Assembly: GCA_018713605.1 (NCBI GenBank)
Contig: DVOM01000014.1
Coordinates: 1 to 11,351 of the forward strand
Source: Scatacola_A faecigallinarum
GTDB taxonomy: Bacteria > Pseudomonadota > Alphaproteobacteria > RF32 > CAG-239
Direction: 5' to 3'
DNA length: 11,351 bases
Numbering within the stretch: position 1 is the first letter of the stretch; the number at the start of each line of letters is the position of its first letter. A program made the position numbers and the translations under genes. Under the pieces are notes generated by a model. It had not been told where the DNA came from. It did no database searches and worked only from the letters and a program-made list of their open reading frames with translations. Of this stretch, positions 1-6,723 are shown one piece after another.

Positions 1-1
1 C

Positions 2-361
2 AACTGCCATATCCGGGAAAGCGTGAACGTTCCCTATTACTGCGAAAAATACTGGGACGATTGTCCTTCCAAATGTGAAGTTGCCGCTGCCGACAACTGT
101 ATCAACCGTACTGCCGTATCGACGCCTTACGGCTGTGAAAGCTATTACAGCGACTGTTCTTCAAAATGTCAGACGGCTTACGGCGACAACTGCCGGAACC
201 GGAGCGACAACAGCTGTTCTTACGGCTGCCAGTCCTATTGGAGCGACTGTTCTTCAAAATGCCAGACCTGTTATGCCGACAACTGCCGGAATAAAACGGC
301 GGTTTCGGTGCCGGCCAATGCTCACTGTACGTCCTACTATTCCGACTGTTCCTCCAAATGT
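2..361 (+). repeat. 93-bp in-frame tandem repeats encoding Cys-rich units
   Basis: The units are 2-34 (partial, cut by the edge), 35-127 (93 bp), 128-220 (93 bp), 221-319 (99 bp, two extra codons near its end) and 320-361 (partial). The second and third full units are nearly identical at DNA level in places: AGCGACTGTTCTTCAAAATG occurs at 149-168 and 242-261, and CGACAACTGCCGGAA at 184-198 and 277-291, both exactly 93 bp apart. This points to recent duplication or gene conversion between units. The first full unit is more diverged (WDDCPSKCEVAAADNC). Confidence 0.9.
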
Positions 362-667
362 TCCGCCTGGAGCTGTGACTCAGGGTACACTCAATCCGGG
401 GCAAGCTGTGTAAAGAATGTATCATGCAGCGATGGCGGATACTATTCGTATAAACCAACATACCATACATGCAGTACAGTCAGCTATAAGGGATTAACCT
501 GTTATAGCTGTAAAGGAATAACTTCTTCTTGCTATCCTACTCCTCCATCTAATTGTTATCGCATTACCGGAGGTATGAGCACTTCAGGATGTAATCGGAT
601 TCACGAATGTGTTCCTGTTACAAACGGAGAAGTAAGCGGTGCCGGATTTGGTTACTGCTGTAGATAG
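2..667 (+). CDS. Cysteine-rich 31-residue-repeat protein, 5' end outside the window
   Basis: I do not recognise a named family. The frame is open to the left edge: the codons at 2-34 read NCHIRESVNVP, which matches positions 21-31 of the repeat unit in exact register. The GTG at 23 is therefore not a real start and the gene begins upstream. Counting from that codon, 29 of 214 residues are Cys. Three complete and two partial 31-33-residue units share the order C-x6-C-x3-C-x7-C-x11-12, with YxSDCSSKC and DNCRN as the best conserved parts. After residue ~118 the repeats give way to a CDSGYTQSGASC segment and a Ser/Tyr/Cys-rich tail ending in YCCR. No membrane segment is visible. Such Cys density suggests disulfide bonding in a secreted or surface protein, but the N-terminus with any signal peptide is missing. 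Metal binding is an alternative. A terminator follows 35 bp after the stop. Confidence 0.8.
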   Translation, partial: NCHIRESVNVPYYCEKYWDDCPSKCEVAAADNCINRTAVSTPYGCESYYSDCSSKCQTAYGDNCRNRSDNSCSYGCQSYWSDCSSKCQTCYADNCRNKTAVSVPANAHCTSYYSDCSSKCSAWSCDSGYTQSGASCVKNVSCSDGGYYSYKPTYHTCSTVSYKGLTCYSCKGITSSCYPTPPSNCYRITGGMSTSGCNRIHECVPVTNGEVSGAGFGYCCR

Positions 668-702
668 CGTTAACTATTTTATTTACAGCAAAAAAATATA
701 TT

Positions 703-732
703 AAAAAAGTCACTCAGAAGAGTGACTTTTTT
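703..732. terminator. Bidirectional intrinsic terminator
   Basis: A perfect 13-bp inverted repeat (703-715 against 720-732) with an AGAA loop. The core GTCACTC/GAGTGAC is flanked by A6 on the left and T6 on the right. Each strand therefore presents a stem followed by a U-tract, so the hairpin can end the + transcript of the Cys-rich gene and the - transcript of the pepF operon, whose stop codons lie 35 and 19 bp away. Confidence 0.9.
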
Positions 733-758
733 GTTGTAAAAAAATATATTTTTACAAC
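733..758. other. AT-rich hairpin overlapping the pepF stop codon
   Basis: GTTGTAAAAA (733-742) and TTTTTACAAC (749-758) form a perfect 10-bp stem around a six-base AATATA loop. It directly abuts the terminator stem and includes the pepF stop codon (752-754). It could help termination or protect the 3' end of the pepF mRNA. Being AT-rich it is weak by itself, and part of the symmetry may simply reflect base composition. Confidence 0.45.
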
Positions 759-2545
759 TTCAACTTCTTATCCAAAGCTTCCAACTGGTCGATATAGCCG
801 GAAATCAGACTCAGTCCCTTATTCCAGAAATCGGCGCTGTCGGGATTGAGCCCGAAAGGTTTGAGCAGCTTGTCATAATCGGTAATTGCGGTTTTGCTCA
901 ACATATCCAGATATTTGTCCGGAAAGTCCTTGATGCTGCCTTCCTGACTGACCTGATACAACGAATTGACCAGACAATCGGCAAAGGAATAGGCATAGAC
1001 ATAGAACGGCAGAAAGAAGAAATGCCCGACCTGCATCCAGATATAGGCGCTGTTTTCGTCGACATTGACATAGCGTCCCAGACTGTTGCGCATTTCCTCA
1101 AGCCATATCTGGCAGAGGCGGTCTTCGGAAAGCTCGCCGTCCTTTCGTTCATCATGACAGCGGGTTTCGAAGAAGTGAAAGGCAATCTGCCGAATGGCGG
1201 TATTAATCATATCGTTGACTTTACCGGCAATCAGGCAGAGTTTGGCCCTGTCGTCCTCCAGGCTGCGCAACAGCGACTGGAAAGTTATCATTTCGCCGAA
1301 AACCGAGGCGACTTCTTCGGAAGTCATCCGACTGTATTCGTTCAAATCGCCGTTTTTGGTGCGCAGCTGATGATGGCAGCCATGACCGAGTTCATGCGCC
1401 AGAGTCAGGATATCATTCTGTTTGCCGGCAAAATTCAGCAGCAGATAAGGGTGATGTTCGGCTGTGGCGGAAGCACAAAACGCGCCGCTGCGTTTGCCGT
1501 CGCGGGGCGGCACGTCAATCCAGTCATTATCGAAGAAATCCTTGGCGACGTTATAAAGTTTGGGCGAAAATTCCCTGTAGGCGTTGAGCACAATTTTGAC
1601 GCTTTCGTCCCAGGAATATTCGGCATCGTCGCAGAAAGGCAGCGGCGCGTTGCGGTCCCAGTACTGGATTTTGTCGACGCCCAGCCATTTGGCTTTCAGC
1701 TTGTAAAAACGGTGGGCGATGTTTTTGTAGTTTTCGCGTACCGTCTGCGCCAAAACGTCAACGGTCGAATCCTTGACGTTTTCGGCCAGGTTGCGTTCGG
1801 AAACCGGTCGTTTGAAACCGCGTTTTTCGTCCTCTATCGCCTTGTCTTTGATGACCATGTTGTAAATCATGGTAAACAGCGGCGCATTCTCTTTGCAGAC
1901 GCGGTTGATTTCCTTGCCGGCCTTTTCACGAATCTGCGGGTCTTTGTTCAGCAGCAGCTTGCTGATTTCGGCGTCGTTGTATTGCCTGCCGTCAACCGTA
2001 AAGACCAGGCGCGACGAGGTTTCTTCATACAGGCGTACCCAAGCCGAACCGGAAGTGACGGACTTTTCGTGCAGAATCTCTTCAACCGCTTCGGACAGTT
2101 CATATTTTTTGAAACGCCGAACCTTGTCCAGCCAGGGCTTATAGAAAGTAACCCTTTTATCCTCAAGCCATTCTTTGATTTTGGCATCGGGAAGCCGGTT
2201 GATTTCCAGACTGAAAAAAATGGTCGGTTTGCTGTAATCGGTCAGTTTTTCGCTGATGTTCTGATAAAAGGCCATCGCGTCTTTGTTCTTCATCTGCGTA
2301 ACCATGTTCAGATAGGCAAACTCGCCGAGCATGCCCCCCAGAACCGACATCTTCTCTTCGGCTTTGAGCGCGGACAGAAATTCCGCGGCGCTCAACCCAG
2401 CCAGCTTGCCTTTATATTTTTTGGCAAAAGAAAGCGCGTTTTTTCTGAATTTTTCCAAATCGGCGCCGATTTTCGGATCGTCAATGCCCTTATACATGTC
2501 GGACAAATCCCAGGCGGGAAGTTTATTGCTGTTTTTGCTGCTCAT
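752..2545 (-). CDS. pepF: Oligoendopeptidase F-type zinc metallopeptidase (family M3B)
   Basis: A 597-residue cytoplasmic peptidase of the PepF/M3 family, close to the usual ~600 residues and apparently complete. The zinc site is HELGH at residues 384-388, inside the family context LLLNFAGKQ...TLAHELGHGCHHQ. The likely third zinc ligand is E411 in SEEVAS, 23 residues on. Residues 1 to ~190 match the helical N-terminal domain and the rest the catalytic domain. There is no signal peptide or membrane segment. Family members cut short peptides of roughly 7-17 residues. The start at 2545 is preceded by AAGGA a few bases upstream. The gene overlaps the 3' end of the upstream 159-residue gene by 23 bp, so translation is probably coupled. 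It is last in a three-gene operon and ends at the bidirectional terminator. The exact M3 subfamily is less certain than the M3 assignment. Confidence 0.92.
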   Translation of the reverse strand: MSSKNSNKLPAWDLSDMYKGIDDPKIGADLEKFRKNALSFAKKYKGKLAGLSAAEFLSALKAEEKMSVLGGMLGEFAYLNMVTQMKNKDAMAFYQNISEKLTDYSKPTIFFSLEINRLPDAKIKEWLEDKRVTFYKPWLDKVRRFKKYELSEAVEEILHEKSVTSGSAWVRLYEETSSRLVFTVDGRQYNDAEISKLLLNKDPQIREKAGKEINRVCKENAPLFTMIYNMVIKDKAIEDEKRGFKRPVSERNLAENVKDSTVDVLAQTVRENYKNIAHRFYKLKAKWLGVDKIQYWDRNAPLPFCDDAEYSWDESVKIVLNAYREFSPKLYNVAKDFFDNDWIDVPPRDGKRSGAFCASATAEHHPYLLLNFAGKQNDILTLAHELGHGCHHQLRTKNGDLNEYSRMTSEEVASVFGEMITFQSLLRSLEDDRAKLCLIAGKVNDMINTAIRQIAFHFFETRCHDERKDGELSEDRLCQIWLEEMRNSLGRYVNVDENSAYIWMQVGHFFFLPFYVYAYSFADCLVNSLYQVSQEGSIKDFPDKYLDMLSKTAITDYDKLLKPFGLNPDSADFWNKGLSLISGYIDQLEALDKKLKL

Positions 2546-3002
2546 GTTCCTTTATTTCCTTTTCTTCATTTTCCTTAATCTGCCGTTCAAGCTCGCGGTT
2601 CAGGCGGCGGAGATTTTGCATGGAAGCTTCAATGTCCGGAGTTTGGGCATAAAACTCACGCAGGCTTTCGTCCGCTTCCGTTTCTTCGTCCGGGCGGGGC
2701 TGCTCCGGTTCAAACAGATAATTTGCCCAGGGCGTTTTCTGTTCGCCCCGCAGCCACATTCTGAAACCGCCTCCGATGACTTCGGCATCGCACCAGCCGT
2801 TTCTGACAATGGTTTTAAGCATGCACCAGGCGCCGTTGTCGCAGTCTATAAGCTGCTCGGCCATGGTTTCGGTACAGGGAATAAACCCCCGCTTTTGCAC
2901 ATCATAGCGCGGCGACAGCAGAACCAACACAAAAACCAGCAGATATGCCAGCATAAACAGCGACAAAATCAGCCCGAACCAGTGATGTTTCAAAAATGTC
3001 AT
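2523..3002 (-). CDS. Unknown single-pass membrane protein with coiled-coil tail
   Basis: I do not recognise this 159-residue protein. Residues ~9-30 (GLILSLFMLAYLLVFVLVLL) form one clear transmembrane segment. A compact region of about residues 40-95 follows with four cysteines (C43, C54, C60, C71), in the pattern C-x10-C-x5-C-x10-C, and several Trp. After an acidic linker (PEQPRPDEETEADES), residues ~115-159 are rich in Glu, Lys, Gln and Leu and look like a coiled coil. Four Cys fit two disulfides in the periplasm, but topology is uncertain. Its ATG shares one base with the TAA of the uridylyltransferase gene (TAATG at 3000-3004), and its 3' end overlaps pepF by 23 bp. It lies firmly inside that operon, yet the neighbours give no clear function. 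Confidence 0.82.
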   Translation of the reverse strand: MTFLKHHWFGLILSLFMLAYLLVFVLVLLSPRYDVQKRGFIPCTETMAEQLIDCDNGAWCMLKTIVRNGWCDAEVIGGGFRMWLRGEQKTPWANYLFEPEQPRPDEETEADESLREFYAQTPDIEASMQNLRRLNRELERQIKENEEKEIKEHEQQKQQ

Positions 3003-3736
3003 TATTTACCTTTTCTCTTGTTCAAGAAACTTTCCAGCAGCGCCAGTTCTTCGCGGGTGTTGGCGCCGGCGACCTCTTCCGGCGAACATTCGACCACCGT
3101 GCATTTCAGCCCTTTTTGACGGGCAACGGCAACCGCATCGGTAAGATAATACTCGCCGGCGGCATTTTCATTACCAATCGCCTCCAAAAGTTCAAACATG
3201 GTTTTGCCGTCAAAGCACATGCAGCCCGAATTGCAGAGGTTGATGGCCTTTTCCTCGTCGGAAGCGTCTTTGAACTCGACAATCTTTTTGAGTTCGCCGT
3301 TTTCCATGACCAGGCGCCCGTAACGGGCGGCATCGGCCGGGCGAAAACCGAGAACAACCACCGCATAACCCTCTTTGACCTTGTCGGCGGCCATTTGGTA
3401 AGTTTCCTTGGTGATAATCGGATTGTCGCCGAAGATAACCAGAACGGCGCCGTCAAAACCTTTCATCTGCTCTTTGGCGGAAAGGACGGCATGCCCGGTG
3501 CCGAGCTGTTTTTCCTGAATGCAGCTCAAATGCGGCGCAACCTCTCTGCGAACCATTTCGCCGTCGGGCGCGGTAACAACGACAATCTTCTTTACGCCCA
3601 TCTGTTCCAGCGTGTCTATCGGATGGCGAATCATCGGCTTGCCGGCCAGCGGCATCATTACCTTGGGCAGGTCGGACTTCATGCGGGTGCCCTTGCCGGC
3701 ACCCAGAATAATCGCGGCGATTTGGTCTGACATCAT
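3002..3736 (-). CDS. Stand-alone GlmU-type nucleotidyltransferase (uridylyltransferase domain only)
   Basis: A 244-residue sugar-phosphate nucleotidyltransferase matching the N-terminal half of GlmU, which makes UDP-GlcNAc from GlcNAc-1-phosphate and UTP. Visible motifs are LGAGKGTRM (11-19) with K25, QLGTGHAV (77-84), FGDNP (102-106), YGRL (139-142), IVE (152-154), N169, GEYYLTD (193-199) and GAN (223-225). D104 and N225 correspond to the two metal-binding residues of E. coli GlmU, and G140, E154 and N169 to its sugar-binding residues. Bifunctional GlmU is ~450 residues. Here the left-handed beta-helix acetyltransferase half is absent: the protein stops cleanly after NKRKGK and the next gene starts at once. 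AAGGAG at 3743-3748 lies 6 nt before the first of two consecutive ATGs. It is first in the operon. The sugar substrate is inferred, and another UDP- or NDP-sugar pyrophosphorylase is possible. Confidence 0.88.
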   Translation of the reverse strand: MMSDQIAAIILGAGKGTRMKSDLPKVMMPLAGKPMIRHPIDTLEQMGVKKIVVVTAPDGEMVRREVAPHLSCIQEKQLGTGHAVLSAKEQMKGFDGAVLVIFGDNPIITKETYQMAADKVKEGYAVVVLGFRPADAARYGRLVMENGELKKIVEFKDASDEEKAINLCNSGCMCFDGKTMFELLEAIGNENAAGEYYLTDAVAVARQKGLKCTVVECSPEEVAGANTREELALLESFLNKRKGK

Positions 3737-3826
3737 TAAAAGCTCCTTATAAAATTTATTCTTTTCTTAATATCTGTACTTTATATTAGCAAATATGTTT
3801 TATTTGTTAACAAAGGTTTTGAAGTT
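3737..3826. promoter_or_regulatory. Divergent promoter region between the uridylyltransferase operon and the DUF2207 gene
   Basis: A 90-bp, strongly AT-rich gap between divergent starts, so it must serve both directions unless promoters lie inside genes. On the + strand, TATATT at 3782-3787 is a good -10 match (5 of 6) but has no convincing -35. On the - strand, TTGTTA followed after 17 bp by GCTAAT is a weak candidate. Ribosome binding sites are AAAGG at 3812-3816 for the + gene (10 nt before ATG) and AAGGAG at 3743-3748 for the - gene. Confidence 0.5.
3803..3814. promoter_or_regulatory. Perfect 12-bp palindrome, possible operator
   Basis: TTTGTTAACAAA is a perfect inverted repeat just upstream of the DUF2207 start. 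It overlaps the ribosome binding site of that gene and lies in the candidate -35 region of the opposite operon. The position suits a repressor site, but AT-rich DNA produces short palindromes by chance and no known regulator motif is recognised. Confidence 0.3.
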
Positions 3827-5938
3827 ATGAAAAAACTTTTTCCTGCCATTTGTTTCAGTCTGATGTTTCCGTTTTTTTCCGTTCTGGCGGCCACCACGGA
3901 ACTGAGCAGCGTCGACGAGCTGCGCGCCCGCGAAGCGCAGGCGCCCAAAGACGCCGAACCGATTACCGACCCGCGGATTCCGACCGGCGAAGACAAAGAG
4001 GAAATGGAAGAGTTTATCAAAGAACGGCTTAAAACCGTCGTGATTACCAAACTTGACGAAAACGAAGACCTCAACAATCTGAAATCCATCGACGTTCAGC
4101 ACAGCGCCGAATATATCAACATGCTCAAAGAAAGCAAAAAATCGACTTTCGAAAAAATTTACGACAACGCAATGAAGCGCCTGTCCGGACCGGAAGGCCG
4201 TACGCCGGAAGACATCAACGAACCTTATGACGACGTTTATTATTACATAAACGACCAACCTTCCGTCGAAGAACAGAAAAAAGAATGGGCAGCGCCCGAT
4301 TTTCCGGTCGTCAACGTCGAACTGCCCAACGGCACCCAGACGCTGGTTCCCGCCAAGGAACACATCCCCTACCTTTTCAGCAAAATTGAAATTCTGCCGA
4401 CCGGGCTTATCGGCATCAACGAAACGATTACGGTCATTGCCAACGGCGACAAGCTCAAAAACGGCCTGTCGCGCGCCATTCCGAAATATTCAACCTCGCG
4501 CGCCGGCATTCGCAACAAAATTGACCTGACCCTGCTTTCGGTCACCGTCAACGGGCAGGAAGTCCCTTACAAGGCAGAAGAAGCCGGCGACAAAATCATT
4601 CTGACCCCCAAAGAAGAATATACGCTGGCGCCGGGAATCTATACCTATAACTTTGCCTATCTGCTCGACCGGCAGCTCTGGTACTATGATACTTTTAACG
4701 AATTTTACTGGGACGTTACCGGAAGTTCCTGGAATCTGGTGGTTGCCAATGCCGGCGCTTCGGTCAGTCTGCCCGGCACGCAGCCGCCGCTGAGCCAGAA
4801 CATTCTGCTCGGCTATCCGGGGCAGCTGACTACCGACGGCGCTTTCATTGCCAAAGGCGAGGACAATACGCTCGGCTTTGCGGCGCAAACGCCCCTGTTT
4901 GTCGGCGAAGGCATGCACATTATCGTATCGCTGCCGAAAACCGATTTGCTGCCGCCAGATTTGGGCAAGCGTTTTTCATGGTTTATTGCCGATTACGGCG
5001 ACATTCTTTTTGCCCTGGCCGGGCTGGCTGCAATTTTGGTTTCCTACATTATTTCCTGGAAATACATCAGCGCCGGGCGGTCCAAACTCAAAACCGGCAT
5101 GCGCCGTACCGCGCCGATGCTGCGTTATCTGATTAAGGGCGCATTCGACAAGGTGTCTTTCGTTTCTTATCTGCTGGAACTGTTTCGCAAAAACATCATC
5201 GACATTCAGGAAAGCGACGGCGAAGTCATGCTGATTAAGAAAACCGACGATTTGAAATCGCTGGAGCGGCGCGAACGCAAAGCCGTCGGCCACCTGTTCC
5301 CGGGCAAGGAATCGGTCGTGCGCGCCGACGCGCAGAACCTGCTCAAATTCAAACGGGCTTTCAAGCTGATTGAGAAAAACACGCTCGGCCGCTTTAAAAG
5401 CCTGTCACTGAAGCTGAGCGCCGGCTATCTGTTTTTCAGCATCGGCATGCTGTTGTTGGCAGAGGCGGCGATTGCCTCGCTTTCGGTCAGTTTCGGGCAG
5501 ATATTCGCCGTTGAACTGGCCGGCAGCGTCACTTTGGCTTTTTACGTCTGGATTCTAAAGCTGAAATTCCGGTCGGCGCCGGTCGGCTGGATAAGCAAAA
5601 CCTTTGCGCTGCTGATTATCATTTTTACACTGATGGTTTTGAGCATTTATATTCACCCGGTTTCGGCCTTGCTGCTGCTGACGATGATTTACGTCATTTT
5701 CGCCTATACGGGAATTTTTGCCAAACGCAGCGGCCTGATGAAAAACAACATTAAAGACGCGCTGACTTTCCGCGACTATCTAATTGACAACGCCGCAACA
5801 CTCAGTCTGGGACGCGACTTTGCCGCACAGCAGGCCAATATCTTCGCGCTGGATATCAGCGGCAAATATCCGGAAACGCCGAATATTCGCGACGCCTATC
5901 GTCTGGGAACGGCGGCAAAGCTGGTTCATAAGCTCTGA
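3827..5938 (+). CDS. DUF2207 family membrane protein with long N-terminal extension
   Basis: A 703-residue exported membrane protein. Residues 1-22 (KK, a hydrophobic stretch, SVLAA) are a signal peptide without a lipobox. Residues ~23-180 are a charged, Glu/Asp/Lys-rich region with no recognised domain. Residues ~182-375 match the extracytoplasmic DUF2207 beta-domain, with SRAIPKY, ...GIYTYNFAYL... and the diagnostic NEFYWDVTGSSWN. A transmembrane helix follows at ~393-411, then a cytoplasmic stretch of ~120 residues, then four helices (~534-552, 559-577, 592-609, 612-631) and a short cytoplasmic C-terminus. DUF2207 proteins are widespread and of unknown function. AAAGG lies 10 nt before ATG. 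The 3' end overlaps the convergent membrane-protein gene by 13 bp. The extension before DUF2207 is unusual, since the domain normally follows soon after the signal peptide. Confidence 0.88.
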   Translation: MKKLFPAICFSLMFPFFSVLAATTELSSVDELRAREAQAPKDAEPITDPRIPTGEDKEEMEEFIKERLKTVVITKLDENEDLNNLKSIDVQHSAEYINMLKESKKSTFEKIYDNAMKRLSGPEGRTPEDINEPYDDVYYYINDQPSVEEQKKEWAAPDFPVVNVELPNGTQTLVPAKEHIPYLFSKIEILPTGLIGINETITVIANGDKLKNGLSRAIPKYSTSRAGIRNKIDLTLLSVTVNGQEVPYKAEEAGDKIILTPKEEYTLAPGIYTYNFAYLLDRQLWYYDTFNEFYWDVTGSSWNLVVANAGASVSLPGTQPPLSQNILLGYPGQLTTDGAFIAKGEDNTLGFAAQTPLFVGEGMHIIVSLPKTDLLPPDLGKRFSWFIADYGDILFALAGLAAILVSYIISWKYISAGRSKLKTGMRRTAPMLRYLIKGAFDKVSFVSYLLELFRKNIIDIQESDGEVMLIKKTDDLKSLERRERKAVGHLFPGKESVVRADAQNLLKFKRAFKLIEKNTLGRFKSLSLKLSAGYLFFSIGMLLLAEAAIASLSVSFGQIFAVELAGSVTLAFYVWILKLKFRSAPVGWISKTFALLIIIFTLMVLSIYIHPVSALLLLTMIYVIFAYTGIFAKRSGLMKNNIKDALTFRDYLIDNAATLSLGRDFAAQQANIFALDISGKYPETPNIRDAYRLGTAAKLVHKL

Positions 5939-6723
5939 TTTTCGGGGTGGCGCCAGAAATATACAAAATACTGGTACACATGACTGAAGTAAGACGCTTT
6001 GAGGGCGGCGTCAAAAAATGACAGCCCAAGCAGCAGAAAAGCCATAATCAAATCAGCCAGAAAACCCGACAGGTTCAGCGCACCGTAAAGCATGGTCAGC
6101 AACGTAACGGTTATAACGACCGGAAGCATCATCAGCGCCTGTCCCCAAAAAATTTTGTTGGCATTGCCCCGGGTCAGAGCAAAGGCCCTTTTCATGGTCA
6201 GCTCCCGATCATCGACAGCAACCGCCGGCAGCACGATAAAGAATCGGGCACAGACAATGCCGGCTATCAGAGGCACCACGGACAAGATAAGCGAAAAGCC
6301 GGGGAGATTGGCGCCGACACGTTCCAGAACACCCGCGACAATACCCATGACCATTACCGCAGGAACGATAATCAGCAAAAACAACAGCAGGCTGTAGGCC
6401 AGATATTTAAGTTCGCGGCGGCCGAAAGAAAAAGCAAACGGACGGACATGTTCGCGCAAAATGACCAGACGGCTGAAGGCAACGGCAACCGCAACGGAAG
6501 CCAGCGAAACCATAACGACCGAGATGTTCTGAAAAGTCGCGCCGGGACAGCCGCCATCCTTCAGACCGCACAAAGAAGGAAAGCCGGCGAAAATCTCATA
6601 AAGGAGAATCAAAAACCAAACAGACGCAATTTTGACAAAGGCATCAAAATTTACAAAGGTGTAAAAAAAACTGCGGCGAAGGCATTCCCAAAACGGGAGT
6701 TTAATCTGCGGCATTGTTTCCAT
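5926..6723 (-). CDS. Polytopic membrane protein of unknown function, ~6 TM
   Basis: A 265-residue membrane protein. An in-frame ATG exists at 6756, but the start at 6723 (METMPQIKL) is preferred because GGAGGA at 6728-6733 lies four bases upstream. Hydrophobic helices are at about residues 29-47, 67-89, 107-131, 144-168, 191-215 and 217-240. A conserved-looking cytoplasmic segment runs from R160 through VDDRELTMKRAFALTRGN (170-187). The order 'Arg, Pro-Ala, Arg-Gly-Asn' recalls bacterial membrane proteins of the YciC or GPDPase-membrane-domain kind, but this is resemblance only. The same segment, with the same spacing, occurs in the upstream neighbour (6701-7600), suggesting a diverged tandem duplicate. 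The gene overlaps that neighbour by 23 bp and is last in the dnaE operon. Confidence 0.8.
   Translation of the reverse strand: METMPQIKLPFWECLRRSFFYTFVNFDAFVKIASVWFLILLYEIFAGFPSLCGLKDGGCPGATFQNISVVMVSLASVAVAVAFSRLVILREHVRPFAFSFGRRELKYLAYSLLLFLLIIVPAVMVMGIVAGVLERVGANLPGFSLILSVVPLIAGIVCARFFIVLPAVAVDDRELTMKRAFALTRGNANKIFWGQALMMLPVVITVTLLTMLYGALNLSGFLADLIMAFLLLGLSFFDAALKASYFSHVYQYFVYFWRHPENQSL

Noticed and set aside
23..25. GTG as the start of the Cys-rich gene
   Set aside because: The codons before it continue the 31-residue repeat in exact register, so the gene starts upstream of the window.
102..470. Open frames in other phases over the Cys-rich repeats (- strand 102-470 and + strand 75-413)
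   Set aside because: Periodic DNA gives periodic shadow frames. Only the phase starting at position 2 keeps the Cys spacing and runs through to the terminator.
1022..2578. 518-codon open frame on the + strand opposite pepF
   Set aside because: It lies entirely antisense to a clear M3 peptidase with an intact zinc motif, has no family resemblance or good ribosome binding site, and is explained by codon bias that avoids codons giving antisense stops.
2996..3730. 244-codon open frame opposite the uridylyltransferase gene
   Set aside because: It mirrors a gene with a complete active site; the translation looks like an antisense shadow and has no recognisable domain.
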